From the NCBI GenBank assembly GCA_018065765.1, contig JAGHSR010000143.1, positions 1 through 9,453 on the forward strand: a DNA stretch of 9,453 bases, given 5' to 3'. A program made the position numbers and the translations under genes. Numbering within the stretch: the stretch's first letter is position 1; the number at the start of each line of letters is the position of its first letter. Positions 7,451-9,453 of the stretch are shown one piece after another. The notes beneath the pieces are model-generated. The model searched no databases, was not told where the DNA came from, and saw only the letters and a program-made list of their open reading frames with translations. The stretch is from Candidatus Colicola coprequi. Lineage in GTDB: Bacteria; Bacteroidota; Bacteroidia; Bacteroidales; Paludibacteraceae.

Positions 7451-7482
7451 CAAAGATAGTACAAATTTTTGAAGTGGGCAAA
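7451..7482 (-). promoter_or_regulatory. Promoter of the protease-PqqD-kinase cassette
   Basis: On the minus strand, TTTG (7482-7479) and TATCTTTG (7458-7451) are separated by 20 bases, fitting the Bacteroidota consensus. Only eight bases separate the -7 box from the protease ATG at 7442, so the mRNA would have an extremely short leader or none. It is the mirror of the promoter at 7829-7859. Confidence 0.8.
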
Positions 7483-7522
7483 ACTTTCTTGGTAAAAACA
7501 TTAATAGTCGTTTAATTTATCA

Positions 7523-7558
7523 AGAATGCAGAGAATGCAGAGAATGTAGAGAATGTTA
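7523..7558. repeat. 9-bp tandem repeat AGAATGYAG, nearly four copies
   Basis: AGAATGCAG (7523-7531 and 7532-7540), AGAATGTAG (7541-7549) and a partial fourth copy (7550-7558). The leading 18 bases (7519-7536) recur inverted at 7730-7747 with 17 of 18 matching, so the repeat takes part in the nested palindrome. The word GAATGC recalls the heptamer repeats in the neighbouring cassette. Confidence 0.85.
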
Positions 7559-7709
7559 ATTAAATCAAGACATTAATTGCCATGAATAGGACATTAATCC
7601 CCATGAATAAAGGCATTATCTTTTCATTAATGGTATCTATATTTTAGGTCGAGGTGATTTTGAGCCGAATTTTTGATGGAACTTTCAGCCCGTTAGTACT
7701 ACTTACGTA

Positions 7710-7724
7710 CCCCCTTGAAGGGGG
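7710..7724. other. GC-rich hairpin in the centre of the control region
   Basis: CCCCCT-TGA-AGGGGG forms a perfect six-pair stem with a three-base loop in otherwise AT-rich DNA. No T tract follows on either strand, so it is not a standard intrinsic terminator. It sits just before the inverted copy of the 9-bp repeat. The rest of the core (7640-7709) holds no open frame of note. Confidence 0.5.
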
Positions 7725-7828
7725 GGCTTATTCTCTACATTCTTGATTTGTATTAATGGTGATTAATGTCTTTATTAACGAAAATTAATGTCCAATTGAC
7801 GACAATTAATGTTTTATATACAGAAAGT

Positions 7829-7859
7829 TTTGGTCATTCCAAAATTTGTAGTACCTTTG
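7829..7859 (+). promoter_or_regulatory. Promoter of the BspA-like gene
   Basis: TTTG (7829-7832) and TACCTTTG (7852-7859) are 19 bases apart, matching the Bacteroidota consensus. The start of transcription would fall near 7863, leaving a leader of about 190 bases before the ATG at 8054. The sequence around it is nearly the same as that of the divergent promoter at 7451-7482. Confidence 0.8.
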
Positions 7860-7862
7860 CCC

Positions 7863-8053
7863 CCTAAATTCCAAGAACCAAGAATCAGTCGGATTGACCT
7901 ATACTTTCTCGAATAGCGTAACGGTCTTGACTTTCTAGAACAGCGCATCGGTCTAAAATTCATAGAATATCTATAACCAACCATATTTATTACCTCACGT
8001 TCTATAGTTTCTATTTCCCTAGTTAACTAGATAACTAACACAAACCAGTTTTT
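7863..8053 (+). promoter_or_regulatory. Long 5' leader of the BspA-like gene
   Basis: About 190 untranslated bases without a usable reading frame. It contains three decaying copies of a unit beginning CGGTCT or CGGATT and holding CTTTCT-GAA (about 7890-7921, 7922-7948, 7949-7970), and a perfect 12-bp palindrome CTAGTTAACTAG at 8019-8030, 24 bases before the start codon. Leader-based regulation is possible but no known riboswitch was recognised. Confidence 0.45.
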
Positions 8054-9453
8054 ATGAAAACAAAACTTTTATCTCTTTTCGTGGCACTTATTGCCACCTC
8101 CGCCTTGTGGGCAAGTAACACCATCACCTACACGGCAACGGAGAAATTAGACGAAACAACAGACCAATGGACATCCGGTCTTCACACCAATACCTTCAAT
8201 GTCTCCATTGCTTCGCACACATTCACTAATGGCATGGGCACTATCACCTTCGATGGCGAAATTACTACGATTGGATATGGGGCTTTCCGAGATTGCAGCG
8301 GTTTGACTTCCGTTACTATTCCCAGTTCTGTTACAACGATTGGAATTCAGGCTTTCAATGGTTGCAATTCACTCCCTGTAGAAGATAATCTTCGTTATGC
8401 CGATACTTATTTAGTGGAAGCTGTAGATAGGACTTTATCAAAATACACTATTAAAGAAGGAACTAAATGGATTGGAAACTATGCTTTATCTGGTTGCAAA
8501 AATTTAACCTCGGTCACCATTCCAAATTCCGTCACAACGATTGGATATGCTGCTTTCGCAAATTGCACCGGTTTGCCCTCGGTCATCATTCCCAATTCCG
8601 TCACCACGATTGAAGATTATGCTTTCTTTCTTTGCTCCAGTTTGACCTCGGTCACGATTGGCAATTTTGTCACTTCGATTAGAGAGGGGGCTTTCGCTTG
8701 GTGCAGCAATTTAACATCCATCACCTGCGAAGCCATCACTCCTCCAACTTGTGGAGGTGATTGTTTTAAAGAAGTTAATCACTCTATCCCTCTCTACGTA
8801 TCAGCTGCATCTATTGATGCCTACAAGGCAGCTGATGAATGGAAAGACTTCACCAATATCCAAGCCATTCCTACCACCACCTCCATCACCTTGTACGACA
8901 GACCTACGGGCGAACAGACATGGCAGCAGGCGGCTGAACATCTGCAAGCACAACTCACAGACCTCAAGAACAAGTGCGATGCTGACCCAACCCTTACCTG
9001 CGATGTGCGTATCGTTCGTACCATTGCACACAATGGCGTGCTCACTCCTATCTGCCTGCCGTTCTCACTTTCCGCTGACGAGATAAGCAATGCATCCAGT
9101 CCACTACATCAAGCATACATCTATTCGTTCGACTGCCGTGCTCAGAAAAACTCCGACGAAGTGGAAGTGCGCATGCGTCGCCAAAATCACATCATCGCCG
9201 GTGTGCCCTATGTCATCAAGTTCACGCAGGGTAACGACCAAGACTATTTCGATTTCAAGGATGTGCGCATTACAGTAGATGAACCACTCACCGACGAAAG
9301 TACTGCTATGAACTTTGTAGGTAATTTCTTGCCCATCCCTCTGGAGAGCAGCGAGAATATCCTCTACGTGACTACTGACGGTTCACTCTGCTGGTGGGAT
9401 TCGTCCATCGACGATGGTGTCACCTACCTGCGTGGCTTCCGTGCACACTTTGT
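8054..9453 (+). CDS. BspA-like leucine-rich-repeat surface protein, 3' end outside window
   Basis: The reading frame is open from ATG 8054 to the window edge (466 codons). A signal peptide (MKTKLLSLFVALIATSALWA) is followed from about residue 70 by LRR_5 repeats of 23 residues with the pattern TTIGYGAFRDCSGLTSVTIP. Copies start near 71, 94, 161, 184 and 207. The second is interrupted near residue 108 by a 36-residue insert with RYADTYLVEAVD and YTIKEGTKWIG, a known variant unit. The repeats are closed by the usual cap, IPLYVSAASIDAYKAADEW. Residues 275-466 resemble the Bacteroidales module with ICLPFSLS and AGVPYVIKF, ending in GFRAHF. BspA-like proteins are surface adhesins binding host matrix or other bacteria. 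A type IX sorting domain may follow, but lies outside the window. Confidence 0.9.
   Translation, partial: MKTKLLSLFVALIATSALWASNTITYTATEKLDETTDQWTSGLHTNTFNVSIASHTFTNGMGTITFDGEITTIGYGAFRDCSGLTSVTIPSSVTTIGIQAFNGCNSLPVEDNLRYADTYLVEAVDRTLSKYTIKEGTKWIGNYALSGCKNLTSVTIPNSVTTIGYAAFANCTGLPSVIIPNSVTTIEDYAFFLCSSLTSVTIGNFVTSIREGAFAWCSNLTSITCEAITPPTCGGDCFKEVNHSIPLYVSAASIDAYKAADEWKDFTNIQAIPTTTSITLYDRPTGEQTWQQAAEHLQAQLTDLKNKCDADPTLTCDVRIVRTIAHNGVLTPICLPFSLSADEISNASSPLHQAYIYSFDCRAQKNSDEVEVRMRRQNHIIAGVPYVIKFTQGNDQDYFDFKDVRITVDEPLTDESTAMNFVGNFLPIPLESSENILYVTTDGSLCWWDSSIDDGVTYLRGFRAHF

Larger units (their letters stand above)
7497..7813. repeat. Six 21-bp ATTAAT-rich units in inverted arrangement
   Basis: Units resembling GACATTAATYNYCRTKAATAR lie at 7497-7517, 7569-7589 and 7590-7610 in one orientation, and at 7750-7770, 7771-7792 and 7793-7813 in the other. 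Most carry two ATTAAT-like hexamers (itself a palindrome) about 10 bp apart, that is, on the same face of the helix. The outermost units sit just upstream of each -33 box. They could be operators for a shared regulator or phased AT-tract DNA. The units are contiguous, without spacers. Confidence 0.7.
7450..7860. repeat. Long imperfect inverted repeat enclosing the divergent control region
   Basis: The left arm 7450-7510 (read on the minus strand) and the right arm 7800-7860 (read on the plus strand) align over 61 bases with about 50 identities and one or two single-base gaps by eye. Shared blocks include CGAC-ATTAATGTT, AGAAAGTTTTG, TTTGTA and CTTTGC. Each arm carries a complete promoter pointing outward. 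The 289-bp interior has further nested inverted repeats. It could be a duplicated promoter region or a MITE-like element; no transposase is present. Confidence 0.8.

Noticed and set aside
6993..7515. Plus-strand reading frames opposite the protease and pqqD
   Set aside because: They are open largely because the heptamer repeat lacks stops on this strand (giving HFAFCILHFA-like peptides); the minus strand has family motifs, overlaps and a promoter.
7497..7813. CRISPR array from the 21-bp units
   Set aside because: Units abut without unique spacers, are degenerate, and occur in both orientations; no cas gene is present.
7450..7860. Invertible phase-variable promoter
   Set aside because: The promoters lie within the arms and point outward, so inversion of the interior would leave both genes with a promoter; no recombinase is encoded in the window.
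8751..9278. Reading frames overlapping the 3' part of the BspA-like gene on both strands
   Set aside because: The frame from 8054 stays open to the window edge with a signal peptide and LRR motifs; the others are shadows.

Overview
The window looks like a chromosomal segment of a Bacteroidales bacterium (phylum Bacteroidota); I do not assign a genus. The reasons are: promoters of the Bacteroides type (TTTG about 20 bases upstream of TAnnTTTG) before three transcription units, almost no Shine-Dalgarno sequences, an OmpA-family protein with beta-propeller and carboxypeptidase-regulatory-like domains, and a BspA-like leucine-rich-repeat surface protein.

Left part, plus strand (109-5876): one promoter is followed by four tightly packed genes. 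These are glyA (serine hydroxymethyltransferase), mtaB (tRNA methylthiotransferase, TTG start directly after the glyA stop), a secreted PD40/CRD/OmpA envelope protein, and a secreted protein I do not recognise. Spacings are 0, -22 and -4 bases, so this is probably one operon joining one-carbon metabolism, tRNA modification and two envelope proteins.

Middle, minus strand (7442 down to 5873): a three-gene overlapping cassette encodes an S26B-type signal-peptidase-like serine protease, a PqqD-like peptide-binding protein and an HPr-kinase-like ATPase. This combination is typical of ribosomally made, modified peptide (RiPP, especially lasso-peptide-type) pathways, but no precursor peptide or core modification enzyme is visible here. 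The cassette is peppered with a 7-bp tandem repeat (GCATTTT/GCATTCT/GCATTCA) that is translated inside two of its genes. Its last gene overlaps the stop codon of the plus-strand operon.

Right part (7443-9453): a divergent control region of about 410 bp is built as a large imperfect inverted repeat. Its two 61-bp arms each carry a near-identical outward promoter, one for the minus-strand cassette and one for the BspA-like gene. Between them lie six 21-bp ATTAAT-rich units, a 9-bp tandem repeat with an inverted copy, and a GC-rich hairpin. The BspA-like gene follows after a leader of about 190 bases and runs off the right edge. The shared promoter design suggests that the cassette and the surface protein are co-regulated, or that the region is a dispersed repeat element carrying promoters; the sequence alone cannot decide between these.
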